DNA of 35,211 nucleotides from assembly GCA_015492495.1 (NCBI GenBank), contig WGEY01000013.1:1-35211 (forward strand). Reading direction: 5' to 3'. This stretch comes from Deltaproteobacteria bacterium (GTDB lineage Bacteria > Desulfobacterota > GWC2-55-46 > DRQE01). The translations under genes were made by a program, and so were the position numbers. Below are positions 25,615-32,928 of this stretch, in pieces; position 1 is the first letter of the stretch, and the number at the start of each line of letters is the position of its first letter. Under the pieces are notes generated by a model that searched no databases, was not told the origin of the DNA, and was given only the letters and a program-made list of their open reading frames with translations.

Positions 25615-26931
25615 ATGATGTACGTCATCTATGACATTATCCTTCACCTCTCCATCCTCGCCCTGACTCCATACTTCCTGATAAAGATGCTCTCTGCGGG
25701 TAAATACCGCAGCGGTATACCCGAGAGGTTCGGCATCATCAAGGACGGAAAGCTGAAGGCCGTCAGTGGGGGGAGGGTCGCCTGGTTCCATGCCGTGAGC
25801 GTGGGTGAGACCAAGGCCGTCCTGCCGCTTGTAAAGGCGTTTCGGGAGAAGAACCCCGGCACGAAGATAGTATTTTCGACCGTTACGAAGACCGGCCACA
25901 GGGTGGCGAAGAAGGAGGGCGCGCTCCTGATAGACACGCTCATCTACTTTCCCCTGGACCTTTCGTGGATTGCAAGGAGTGTGGTAAGGCGATTGAACCC
26001 CTGCGTGTTCATCGTCGTTGAAAAGGAGCTCTGGCCGAACCTCATCCGCCACCTCAGGGGCCGCTCCATACCGGTTGTCGTTGTGAACGGCACACTCTCG
26101 GAGAGGTCGTTCGAAAGGTACAGGAGGTTCTCCTTCCTCTTTGGGAAGATGTTCCGCTCTCTCAGCGCCTTCTGTGCGCGCACCGGGGAGGACGCAAAAA
26201 AGGCCCTCGCACTAGGGGCCGAACGCAGGAGGGTCGTTGTCACCGGGAACCTCAAGTTCGACATGGAGCCGAGGCCGCTGGATGCAGCCGAAAGGGAGCT
26301 CCTCGTAAGGTCGCTCGGTATAGGACCAGAGGATCGGGTGATCGTGGCGGGGAGCACGCATTCCGGAGAAGAGAAGGTCCTTCTCGATGCTTTCAAGCGA
26401 CTAAAGGGAGAGTTCAAGCGGTTGAAAATAGTCCTAGCGCCGCGACATCCCGAAAGGTTCGACGAGGTCGAATCCATCGTCAGGGCCTCGGGCCTCCCGT
26501 ACATAAGGCGCAGCCGTGGGGCTAAGGACAGCGGGCACGACGTGGTCATTCTCGATACCATAGGCGAGCTCGGCATGGTCTACAGCCTCGCCACAGCGGC
26601 ATTCGTAGGAGGCACCCTCGTCGACACAGGCGGACACAACCTTTTCGAACCCGCGCTTTACGGCAAGCCCGTACTCTACGGACCCTACCTGAGAGACTAC
26701 CTCTACATGGCCGAGATACTCGAGAAGGAAGGGGCGTCGTTCAGGGTAAAGGAGGGGGATCTGGCCTGCCGCCTAAAAACGCTACTTAAAGACCATGGGC
26801 TGCGGGCTGAGATGGGCAGGGCCGCGGCCCGGGTCGTGGAGTCCAACAGGGGGGCGACCGCAAGAACCCTCGATGTGATCGAAGCCGTCACAGCGGGTAG
26901 AACACCCGCCGCGGCGGAAGGCGCAGGGTAG
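25615..26931 (+). CDS. waaA: Kdo transferase WaaA (KdtA)
   Basis: Inner-membrane GT-B glycosyltransferase that adds Kdo to lipid IVA from CMP-Kdo. 438 residues from the ATG at 25615 (another ATG follows at once). An N-terminal membrane anchor (about 3-25) is followed by HAVSVGETKA, containing the catalytic Glu, then STVTKTGHRVA and VVEKELWPNL. The C-terminal domain has VAGSTHSGEE, LAPRHPERF and GGHNLFEPALYGKP, which bind the nucleotide. An open extension to 25492 exists but is not family-like and has no ribosome site. It ends 3 nt before lpxK. Whether it adds one or two Kdo units is not visible. Confidence 0.95.
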   Translation: MMYVIYDIILHLSILALTPYFLIKMLSAGKYRSGIPERFGIIKDGKLKAVSGGRVAWFHAVSVGETKAVLPLVKAFREKNPGTKIVFSTVTKTGHRVAKKEGALLIDTLIYFPLDLSWIARSVVRRLNPCVFIVVEKELWPNLIRHLRGRSIPVVVVNGTLSERSFERYRRFSFLFGKMFRSLSAFCARTGEDAKKALALGAERRRVVVTGNLKFDMEPRPLDAAERELLVRSLGIGPEDRVIVAGSTHSGEEKVLLDAFKRLKGEFKRLKIVLAPRHPERFDEVESIVRASGLPYIRRSRGAKDSGHDVVILDTIGELGMVYSLATAAFVGGTLVDTGGHNLFEPALYGKPVLYGPYLRDYLYMAEILEKEGASFRVKEGDLACRLKTLLKDHGLRAEMGRAAARVVESNRGATARTLDVIEAVTAGRTPAAAEGAG

Positions 26932-26934
26932 GTT

Positions 26935-28005
26935 ATGCAGACCATCAGGGAAAACATAGAGCAGGGCCTTGGTGAAAAGAGGATAGGCCCCTTTGCGCAC
27001 GCCCTTCTCTATGCGCTTTCGCTTGCATACGGCGCTGGGGTAAGGGCGAGGGCCGCTCTCTACCATACCGGCATCATCAGGTCGAAAAAGCTCCCCTGCA
27101 AGGTCATATCCGTCGGGAATATAACGGTCGGCGGAAGCGGCAAGACCCCCATGGTGGTGCATATCGCCGAACGCCTAAGTGAGACGGGGCTTAGGGTCCT
27201 GGTGCTGAGCAGGGGATATAAGCGGAACGGAAGCGGAACAGAGGTCGTCGCCGACGGCGAGAAGGTACTGCTCGACCCTCGCAGGGCCGGTGACGAGCCC
27301 TACCTCATGGCCACGAGGCTTGACGGCGTACCCGTCATGGTGGGTACCGACAGGGTCGAGGCCGGGTTGTGCGGCATAGAGAGGTTCTCACCTGACGTGA
27401 TAATCCTTGATGACGCCTTCCAGCATCTGCGGATAAAGAGGGACCTCGATATAATGCTTGTTGACTCCAGGAAGGGCTTTGGAAGCGGCTATCTTCTTCC
27501 CAGGGGGCCGTTGAGAGAGCCTTTGAGCGGTATAAACAGGGCAGACATAGTAATGATCAAAGGCGAGGGCGGATTCAGGCTGCCGTGGAGCGTGGCGCAG
27601 GAAAAACCCGTTTTCCGTTTTTCCTACACACCAAAGGGCCTGGTCGGCCCGGCGGGGGAACTTCCCGGGGGCGTGGACCGTCTAAGGGGCAGAAGGATTG
27701 CGGCGCTCGCCGGCATAGCGGACCCGACTTCCTTCTTCCAGACGCTCGAGCGCCTGGGTGCGGTGGTTACAAAGACGCTCGCTTACCCGGACCACCACTG
27801 GTATACCGCCGGAGATGTTGAGCGTATCAAGAAGGAGGCCTGTGGGGCGGGCCTCCTGGTCACCACCGAAAAGGACCTTGTAAGGCTCGACGTCCACGGC
27901 CTGGGAGAGGTCCCTGTGGCAGCGCTCGTGATAGATGTAGATGTAGAGGATGCCGAAAGGTTTCTTACGCTGGTGCGCAAGAAGCTCGGGCTTCAAGGCA
28001 GTTAG
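26935..28005 (+). CDS. lpxK: tetraacyldisaccharide 4'-kinase LpxK
   Basis: Phosphorylates the 4' position of the lipid A disaccharide at the inner membrane. 356 residues. An N-terminal hydrophobic anchor (about 20-40) precedes the P-loop VGGSGKTPM, the RGYKR motif, GDEPYLMA and the conserved ILDDAFQHLRIKRDLDI that carries the catalytic Asp. It follows waaA by 3 nt, with AGGGTAGG before the ATG. It is the last gene of the outer-membrane block; a promoter-driven RNA gene follows. Confidence 0.95.
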   Translation: MQTIRENIEQGLGEKRIGPFAHALLYALSLAYGAGVRARAALYHTGIIRSKKLPCKVISVGNITVGGSGKTPMVVHIAERLSETGLRVLVLSRGYKRNGSGTEVVADGEKVLLDPRRAGDEPYLMATRLDGVPVMVGTDRVEAGLCGIERFSPDVIILDDAFQHLRIKRDLDIMLVDSRKGFGSGYLLPRGPLREPLSGINRADIVMIKGEGGFRLPWSVAQEKPVFRFSYTPKGLVGPAGELPGGVDRLRGRRIAALAGIADPTSFFQTLERLGAVVTKTLAYPDHHWYTAGDVERIKKEACGAGLLVTTEKDLVRLDVHGLGEVPVAALVIDVDVEDAERFLTLVRKKLGLQGS

Positions 28006-28068
28006 GCGATGGAGAGGGGTACCTGGGCGCCCACCGTATCCACAGGCCCTTCGGAGGCCTCAACGGGG

Positions 28069-28096
28069 TTGCACGGAACGCAGATTGTGGTAAAAT
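28069..28096 (+). promoter_or_regulatory. sigma70-type promoter of the structured RNA gene
   Basis: TTGCAC (28069-28074), a 16-bp spacer and TAAAAT (28091-28096), predicting initiation near 28103, just before the folded RNA region and with no open frame following. Confidence 0.6.
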
Positions 28097-28102
28097 GTAA
28101 GT

Positions 28103-28303
28103 AGGGAATGGGTTTAACAAGCATTGCTCGAACTAACGCGTGCGTGCGTAAGCCCCATCCGCAGGGTGCGTACAAACCACCTAAGGAGGTCCGGAGGAAG
28201 TGCATGGAAAGTACTCAGTCCAGGAGGAGTGAGTACGGAAGTGCACGGACATAAGGACCGGCGGATTGGAGGAAAGCTGTTCGGAGCAATGCTTGTTTTT
28301 TTG
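28103..28303 (+). ncRNA. ssrS: structured ~200-nt RNA, 6S RNA-like
   Basis: Non-coding RNA gene with its own promoter and a T7 end (28296-28302). The 5' and 3' ends pair over 18 bp: 28116-28133 with 28279-28297, one bulged G. Nested inside are 28157-28162/28261-28266 (ATCCGC/GCGGAT), 28188-28192/28255-28259 (GGTCC/GGACC), 28200-28204/28242-28246 (GTGCA/TGCAC) and 28211-28217/28230-28236 (GTACTCA/TGAGTAC), separated by purine-rich internal loops and a large asymmetric bubble. One long interrupted rod of about 185-200 nt with a central bubble and U-tract end is the architecture of 6S RNA, which binds sigma70 RNA polymerase. I could not match primary-sequence motifs, so the structure is firm but the family name is tentative. 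Confidence 0.6.
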
Positions 28304-28347
28304 TCGTAATTCCTGCCGCTGTTCCGGACAATCGCCCCATAAGCATG

Positions 28348-28444
28348 GGAAGGGGATAGGGCCCGGTGGCCCTGCGGGTCTTCAAAACCCGGCCGTCGCC
28401 CTTAAGCGGGGACCGGAGGGTTCGACTCCCTCCCCCTTCCGCCA
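28348..28444 (+). tRNA. selC: tRNA-Sec (anticodon TCA)
   Basis: Selenocysteine tRNA of 97 nt with encoded CCA. The acceptor stem is 8 bp (GGAAGGGG/CCCCTTCC, discriminator G). The D stem is 6 bp (28358-28363/28368-28373) with a 4-nt loop. The anticodon arm is CGGGT-CTTCAAA-ACCCG with TCA at 28382-28384, the variable arm is long, and the T arm is GAGGG-TTCGACT-CCCTC. The 8+5 acceptor/T helix and long D stem are specific to bacterial tRNA-Sec. It implies SelA, SelB, SelD and selenoproteins elsewhere in the genome. Confidence 0.96.
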
Positions 28445-29350
28445 TTATTTCTCAAATCTGACCTCAAGTTCTGTTACATGGCCGTCCCTCACGGCGACCT
28501 TTTCACCTTCATCCCTGTACCCCCTGAGCTCCAGGCGCAGTTCATAGATGCCCGGCTCGAGCTCAACCCGCATCGGAGTGAGCCCGTAATAAATATCCCC
28601 TATGTAAACCTTGGCACGTGAGGGCTCGGTGGTTATGACGAGCAGGCCCGTGCCCCCTGGCGCCTCTCCTTGGTCTCCGCCCTCTACAGGCATCTCCGGC
28701 CCGGCATGGGGTCGGTACAGGTAGGCCCCCATGCCTTCCTTGAGTGTTTTCTTAACGACGTCCGCGAGTGAATTTACCAAATAGGATGCTATGGTACGCC
28801 GGGAACTCCCCATCACGCCGGCGAACCTCTCATCCTCTTTTTTTTCAACGCCGGACCAGACGACCCGGCCGGTTCTTACGTCCCTTAAAACGGTGAAGAC
28901 CTCGATCGATATCCTGTTGCGCGGCCCTATATTGAGATTGAAACGCCGTACCTCGCCGCCCAGTGTGAAGTCTGCATCCTCGGTGCCTGTCCCTTCCTCC
29001 GGCCCGGGTAGCACCTTGAAGCCGGAGGCCTCCAGCTCCTCCCTGAAGGCGGAAGTGACTAATGCGGAGAGAGCGCGGTCGAGGACGATCCTTTTTGTCA
29101 TGATGTCCCCTACGGTTACATCCGGCTCGATGCGGCCGATTGAGCGCGGGTCCTCGACCCCTCTTACATCCCTAAAGGGAAAGAGGACTACTTTAAGAGG
29201 GGTTTTAAGCCTTAAGGCCGGCTCGCCGGGCTCATAAAGGACACGTAGGGGGCCTGATGATGCACAGCTGGCGAGGTGTGCAAGCATAAGTCCGAAGAGC
29301 GCCAAGCCCAAGACCGAGGCCGGAAAACGCAGATTATTCTTTATCTCCAT
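28445..29350 (-). CDS. outer-membrane lipoprotein, YajG-like with C-terminal PEGA domain
   Basis: 301-residue predicted lipoprotein. The signal has lipobox L26-A-S-C29, and Ala at +2 predicts outer-membrane sorting by Lol. Residues about 45-215 (KVVLFPFRDVRG..., VTSAFREELEASGFKV, FTLGGEVRRF) resemble YajG-type lipoprotein domains; residues about 235-301 form a PEGA domain (ITTEPSRAKVYIGDIYYGLT, ELEPGIYELRLELRGY). The ATG at 29350 has AAAGGA upstream; the longer open frame above it overlaps another gene. It lies 56 nt after the Cyc2-like gene and probably shares its promoter. Its stop codon touches the CCA end of convergent selC. Function unknown; envelope anchoring is likely. Confidence 0.82.
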   Translation of the reverse strand: MEIKNNLRFPASVLGLALFGLMLAHLASCASSGPLRVLYEPGEPALRLKTPLKVVLFPFRDVRGVEDPRSIGRIEPDVTVGDIMTKRIVLDRALSALVTSAFREELEASGFKVLPGPEEGTGTEDADFTLGGEVRRFNLNIGPRNRISIEVFTVLRDVRTGRVVWSGVEKKEDERFAGVMGSSRRTIASYLVNSLADVVKKTLKEGMGAYLYRPHAGPEMPVEGGDQGEAPGGTGLLVITTEPSRAKVYIGDIYYGLTPMRVELEPGIYELRLELRGYRDEGEKVAVRDGHVTELEVRFEK

Positions 29351-29406
29351 CGCGCATCCTTTGTCCGTTCCTGTTTTTCGGAGCGGCACTTTGACCGTTA
29401 CCATTA

Positions 29407-30627
29407 TCAGAAGGCGGCAAATACCATCAGTGTCAGAAGCCTGTCGCCTGAGGCGGGCTCCCTGACTTCGGTGTCGTACCACGAGTGGTTCAACTGCATC
29501 TGCACATTCTGCGTAAGAAGGTATACCGCTCCCACTGTAACGGCGTTCTCCTTGCTCCGGGTGGCGGCACCGTTGTCGCCGGCCCTGTATGCCGCAGAGA
29601 GCGTGAGCCTGGCAGGGATCACCCCGCACTCTACAAGTGCGGTGAATGCCTCCTTTTCGTCGTTCGAGTTGGAGTTGAAGACATTTGTAAGGTTTGACTC
29701 CGACTCGTCGGCCTGACCATACGATAGGTACAGCCCCACCGGCATCCAAGCGACCCTGCCCTGTGCCTGGGCGTCGAAGGCCCATGCCTCTGCCTTGCGT
29801 TTCACATAGGAACCCGAGCCGTCGGTGTACTTGGTCTGGCCGTCCCAGACCTGCGCGCCTATTGCCATGTTCCAGCCCCTGACGCTCGGTGTAAGCGCCA
29901 AACGTCCGTAGTTGAGGTAGGGCTTGGCATCGGTCGACTGGTGCTCCGGCGACCATATGGTGTAGTTTATGTACCCGAAGCGGCGCCAGGCCACGAAGGC
30001 GACGCCCGTGGCCTCGGTGCCTGTTCCTATGTACTGTTGGGCCGATATCTCGGAACGGTGCTCAATGACCCTCTGCATCCTCATCGCCCCGGTATTGAGG
30101 AGCTCAAATCCGTACGCAGCGCCTGCGACATCGGTTGTGAACGGGATGATGCCCAGCCTTGTACCTCTTACTTCATAGACAAACGGTAGCTTGAACGACG
30201 CCCAGTTGGACGAGTCTGCATCAACGAGCTGGGCCTCGAGGAGAAAGCCTATGTGCTCACCCACGCGGCCGGCAAGAAACAGCGCGCCCTCGTTGGGAAG
30301 CTCAAGCCTGCCCCTGTTTCTCTTGTCAGTGAGGTCGCTCTTGCCGTTGGTCTTCTGGTATCTCAGCTTGGTTACAAGGGATGCGTTGAGCACCGAAGGC
30401 ATGCTGAGGTAGTCGCCTTCCACGAGGCTCTGGCCGCCGACCATGGTGTAGCCCCCGGCCTTGAAGCTGCGTCCGAATGCGTTCAATAGAGGAAAGTGCT
30501 GAAAATGGCAGGTGTTGCATGAAAAGCCTGTCTGGCGTGCGAATGCCGGAATTGCGTATGACCTTGCCGGTAGGATAACCAACGATGATAGGAAGATCAA
30601 CAGCATAACGGCGGGCTTCTTGATCAT
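29407..30627 (-). CDS. Cyc2-like fused monohaem cytochrome c / outer-membrane beta-barrel
   Basis: 406-residue exported protein. Residues 1-25 are a signal peptide (cut after SYA). Right after it comes IPAFARQTGFSCNTCHFQHF with one haem c site, C37-N-T-C40-H41, then NAFGRSFKAGGY. The rest is a run of amphipathic strands with alternating aromatic and polar residues, ending LMVFAAF, an outer-membrane barrel end. This plan, one haem plug fused to a ~16-strand porin with the (F/Y)ARQTG-CxxCH-FP-L-FGR signature, is that of Cyc2 iron oxidases and their relatives. AGGAGG precedes the ATG at 30627. A role in electron transfer across the outer membrane is inferred; the electron donor is unknown. Confidence 0.8.
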   Translation of the reverse strand: MIKKPAVMLLIFLSSLVILPARSYAIPAFARQTGFSCNTCHFQHFPLLNAFGRSFKAGGYTMVGGQSLVEGDYLSMPSVLNASLVTKLRYQKTNGKSDLTDKRNRGRLELPNEGALFLAGRVGEHIGFLLEAQLVDADSSNWASFKLPFVYEVRGTRLGIIPFTTDVAGAAYGFELLNTGAMRMQRVIEHRSEISAQQYIGTGTEATGVAFVAWRRFGYINYTIWSPEHQSTDAKPYLNYGRLALTPSVRGWNMAIGAQVWDGQTKYTDGSGSYVKRKAEAWAFDAQAQGRVAWMPVGLYLSYGQADESESNLTNVFNSNSNDEKEAFTALVECGVIPARLTLSAAYRAGDNGAATRSKENAVTVGAVYLLTQNVQMQLNHSWYDTEVREPASGDRLLTLMVFAAF

Positions 30628-30738
30628 CGAATTGCCTCCTGTTTGGATGAGGTTCGATGACATTCACCGCTGACTTATCCTCCTGTAAAATTACTGTCCG
30701 GTCTTTATCCCTCCTTTCAGATTTTTGATTTTAGCTCT

Positions 30739-30766
30739 AAAATACCACACATGCACCGTGTGTCAA
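30739..30766 (-). promoter_or_regulatory. sigma70-type promoter of the Cyc2-like gene
   Basis: On the minus strand, TTGACA (30766-30761), a 16-bp spacer and TATTTT (30744-30739). It predicts a leader of about 100 nt containing two further AGGAGG-like words upstream of the real ribosome site, with no convincing small gene attached to them. Confidence 0.65.
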
Positions 30767-30788
30767 GCGGTGGGGCCGTTCAAATACC

Positions 30789-30818
30789 TTGACCTCGATC
30801 TCGGTTAGCCCCTATAAT
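30789..30818 (+). promoter_or_regulatory. sigma70-type promoter of pyrE-pyrF
   Basis: TTGACC (30789-30794), an 18-bp spacer and TATAAT (30813-30818), giving a leader of about 25 nt before the pyrE ATG. It stands back to back with the promoter of the Cyc2-like gene. Confidence 0.65.
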
Positions 30819-30850
30819 GAGATGACTTCAAGATAGCGGGGTATGTACGC

Positions 30851-31417
30851 ATGCGAGAAAAACTTCTTGAGATACTGTGCCGCAGATCATTCCGTTATGA
30901 CCCCCGGGAGGGGTTCCTCCTTTCATCAGGCCGCCGGAGCGACGTCTACATAGACGTAAAGAAGACCGTTTTAAGCTACGAGGGTATCGTGCCTACGGGG
31001 AGGACACTCTTTGAGAGGATCAGGGACGAAGACGTCGACGGAATCGGGGGGCTTACGCTCGGGGCGGATCCCTTGGCGTATTCGGCCGCCCTCATAAGCA
31101 ACCTCGAGGGCAGGCCCCTTGACGTGTTTGTTGTAAGGAAGGAGCCGAAGAAGCATGGAACCCAGCGTTGGATAGAGGGCTCGCTTAAAGAGGGTTCCAG
31201 GGTCGTCGTTGTAGACGACGTGGTCACGACGGGGGCATCGACCATAAAGGCCATAGAGAGGGCCAGGGAGGCGGGTTTTGTGGTGGAAAAGGCCCTCGTG
31301 CTCGTGGACAGGGAGGAAGGAGGAAGAGAGAATATAGAAAGGTACTGCAGGTTCGAATCGATATTTACAAAAAAAGAGCTCATCGAGGTTTACAAAAAAA
31401 GAGGCACACAACCATAA
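30851..31417 (+). CDS. pyrE: orotate phosphoribosyltransferase
   Basis: Cytosolic enzyme that joins orotate and PRPP to orotidine monophosphate. 188 residues. The PRPP-binding loop is VVVVDDVVTTGAST, the flexible catalytic loop holds VVRKEPKKHGTQRWIEG, and the GLTLGADPLAYSAAL segment binds phosphate. It is followed after 19 nt by pyrF, the next step of the pathway. The Shine-Dalgarno is weak. Confidence 0.95.
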   Translation: MREKLLEILCRRSFRYDPREGFLLSSGRRSDVYIDVKKTVLSYEGIVPTGRTLFERIRDEDVDGIGGLTLGADPLAYSAALISNLEGRPLDVFVVRKEPKKHGTQRWIEGSLKEGSRVVVVDDVVTTGASTIKAIERAREAGFVVEKALVLVDREEGGRENIERYCRFESIFTKKELIEVYKKRGTQP

Positions 31418-31436
31418 GTAAGGAACCTTCCTGGCT

Positions 31437-32174
31437 ATGAAAACGCTTACCGCCGAAGAACGGATCATCTTTCCTCTTGACCTGCCCACCATGGAGGAGG
31501 CCGTGGACTACGTGAGGCTCCTCAAGGATCATGTCGGGGTTTTCAAGGTAGGGCTCGAGCTCTTTGTGGCCTGCGGTCCGGATGTGATAAGGGCGATAAA
31601 GATGGAGGCCCCTGAGTGCAAGGTCTTCCTAGACATGAAGTTCCATGACATTCCCCAGACCGTCAAGAGGGCCCAGAGGGCGGCATCACGCCTCGGCGTG
31701 GACTTCATCACGGTGCACTGTGACGAAGGCAGGGGGCTGCTCGATGCCGCGGTACAGGAGGCAGGGGAGGTGGCCGTTCTCGGGGTGACCGTGCTTACGA
31801 GCCTCTCCAAGGAAGACCTCCTTTCCATGGGAATAGCCCCGGAGCTTGCCGACCCGGCGGATCTGGTCCTGCACAGGGCGCACCTTGCGCACCTCGCTGG
31901 CCTGCGCGGTGTGGTCTGCTCGGGGCTCGAGGCAAGGAGCGTCAAGGAGAGGTTCGGCAGGGACTTTCTGGTCGTAACCCCTGGTATAAGGCCGAGGGAA
32001 GGCAGGGTCGCAGGTGATGACCAGAAAAGGGTGGTGACCCCCTATGACGCCGTAACAAACGGAGCGGACTACATAGTCGTAGGCAGGCCCATAAGAGACG
32101 CACGCAACCCGCGTGAAGCCGCATCGGCCGTCGCACGGGAGATAGAGAGGGCCGCGGCTCTTTCAGATGCTTAG
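31437..32174 (+). CDS. pyrF: orotidine 5'-phosphate decarboxylase
   Basis: Makes UMP from orotidine monophosphate, the last step of de novo pyrimidine synthesis. 245 residues, a TIM barrel. The catalytic Asp-Lys-Asp tetrad is in FLDMKFHDIPQTV; GVTVLTSL, VTPGIRP and the phosphate-binding VVGRPIRDARNP complete the active site. AAGGAA lies upstream of the ATG. It forms a two-gene unit with pyrE. Confidence 0.95.
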   Translation: MKTLTAEERIIFPLDLPTMEEAVDYVRLLKDHVGVFKVGLELFVACGPDVIRAIKMEAPECKVFLDMKFHDIPQTVKRAQRAASRLGVDFITVHCDEGRGLLDAAVQEAGEVAVLGVTVLTSLSKEDLLSMGIAPELADPADLVLHRAHLAHLAGLRGVVCSGLEARSVKERFGRDFLVVTPGIRPREGRVAGDDQKRVVTPYDAVTNGADYIVVGRPIRDARNPREAASAVAREIERAAALSDA

Positions 32175-32302
32175 CCAACGGATACAATAGAAGACACCTT
32201 CACGCGCCACAAGCCCGCTTCAGTTTCCAGATGGACGATCCAATCCATGCCGGCCGCTGCAAAGCAGTTTTTTCACTCAACTTGAAAAAATCCGACCTGG
32301 CC

Positions 32303-32346
32303 TTGACAACGCATGAATATGTGATATAAAAGTTCATACGAACTTT
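32303..32346 (+). promoter_or_regulatory. promoter and palindromic operator of the second XRE gene
   Basis: TTGACA (32303-32308), a 16-bp spacer and TATAAA (32325-32330). A perfect inverted repeat AAAGTTC-ATAC-GAACTTT (32329-32346) begins in the -10 box and covers the predicted start site. The placement is typical of an operator bound by the helix-turn-helix protein encoded downstream, i.e. autorepression. The rest of 32175-32463 holds no gene. Confidence 0.6.
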
Positions 32347-32463
32347 AAATACCCCTGTTTAATTATAATTACTGTCACCGCCGTTATCATCAAGGGTGTG
32401 GTGATGGGAGCGGATCGTTCTTTCGATTCTCAACGGCACCATAACAAGAGGCATGGGAGTGAT

Positions 32464-32850
32464 ATGACAAGGAGCATAGGAAAAAGGATACGTGCCCTCA
32501 GGGAGAGGTACATGCTTACACAGGAGGAGATGGCAAAGAGGATCCTCGTGTCGCGCAACCTCCTTTCCGAGCTAGAAAACGGAAGGCGGATGCCCAGCGG
32601 TCCGCTCCTCGTGGCGCTGGAGGCCCTTTTCATGGCCAACAAGGACTGGATCCTTACCGGCGAGGGCAGCATGATGCTGCACCAGGGTTTAGACGGTGGT
32701 TCAGGCGGGGGTCCAGAGGAATCGGACGAGGATGTGGTGAGCCTGCTCAAGGGCTTCAGGGCGCTTTCCGTTGACGGCAGGAAGAAGCTCATGAACATCC
32801 TGAGGGTCTTTGTGGTGGTGGAAAAGGAGGAGATCAGGGCCTGCCCTTGA
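32464..32850 (+). CDS. XRE-family helix-turn-helix regulator
   Basis: 128-residue DNA-binding protein. HTH_3 domain at about residues 4-62: IGKRIRALRERYMLTQEEMA, then KRILVSRNLLSELENGRRMP, ending in the phage-repressor-like ANKDWILTGEGSMM. A Gly/Ser/acidic linker (about 75-90) leads to a short helical tail (SLLKGFRALSVDGRKKLMNI) that may dimerise. GGGAG precedes the ATG at 32464; in-frame GTG (32398) and ATG (32404) starts with AAGGG are also possible and would add about 20 poorly patterned residues. The promoter carries a palindrome that probably is its own operator. Target genes beyond itself are unknown; it converges with the ubi operon. Confidence 0.82.
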   Translation: MTRSIGKRIRALRERYMLTQEEMAKRILVSRNLLSELENGRRMPSGPLLVALEALFMANKDWILTGEGSMMLHQGLDGGSGGGPEESDEDVVSLLKGFRALSVDGRKKLMNILRVFVVVEKEEIRACP

Positions 32851-32928
32851 GCTGCGGTCCTTTTTCCCTGTACCATACCCGGACCTTGGTGCGGGTTGTA
32901 CCCTGTCTGCTCCCCGCGGGTACGCGGT

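Noticed and set aside
28180-28260. SRP RNA S-domain, because of an AGGTCCGGA word
   Set aside because: The GGAA tetraloop and the symmetric loop with GCAG that follow in SRP RNA are missing, and the overall fold is a long rod closed by paired ends.
28265-28290. RNase P RNA, because of GGAGGAAAGCTG
   Set aside because: Only a few bases match the P4 sequence; the match is near the 3' end instead of the 5' end, and the RNA is too short.
29351-29956. N-terminal 200-residue extension of the lipoprotein gene
   Set aside because: It overlaps the Cyc2-like gene in another frame, while a lipoprotein signal with a good ribosome site begins at 29350.
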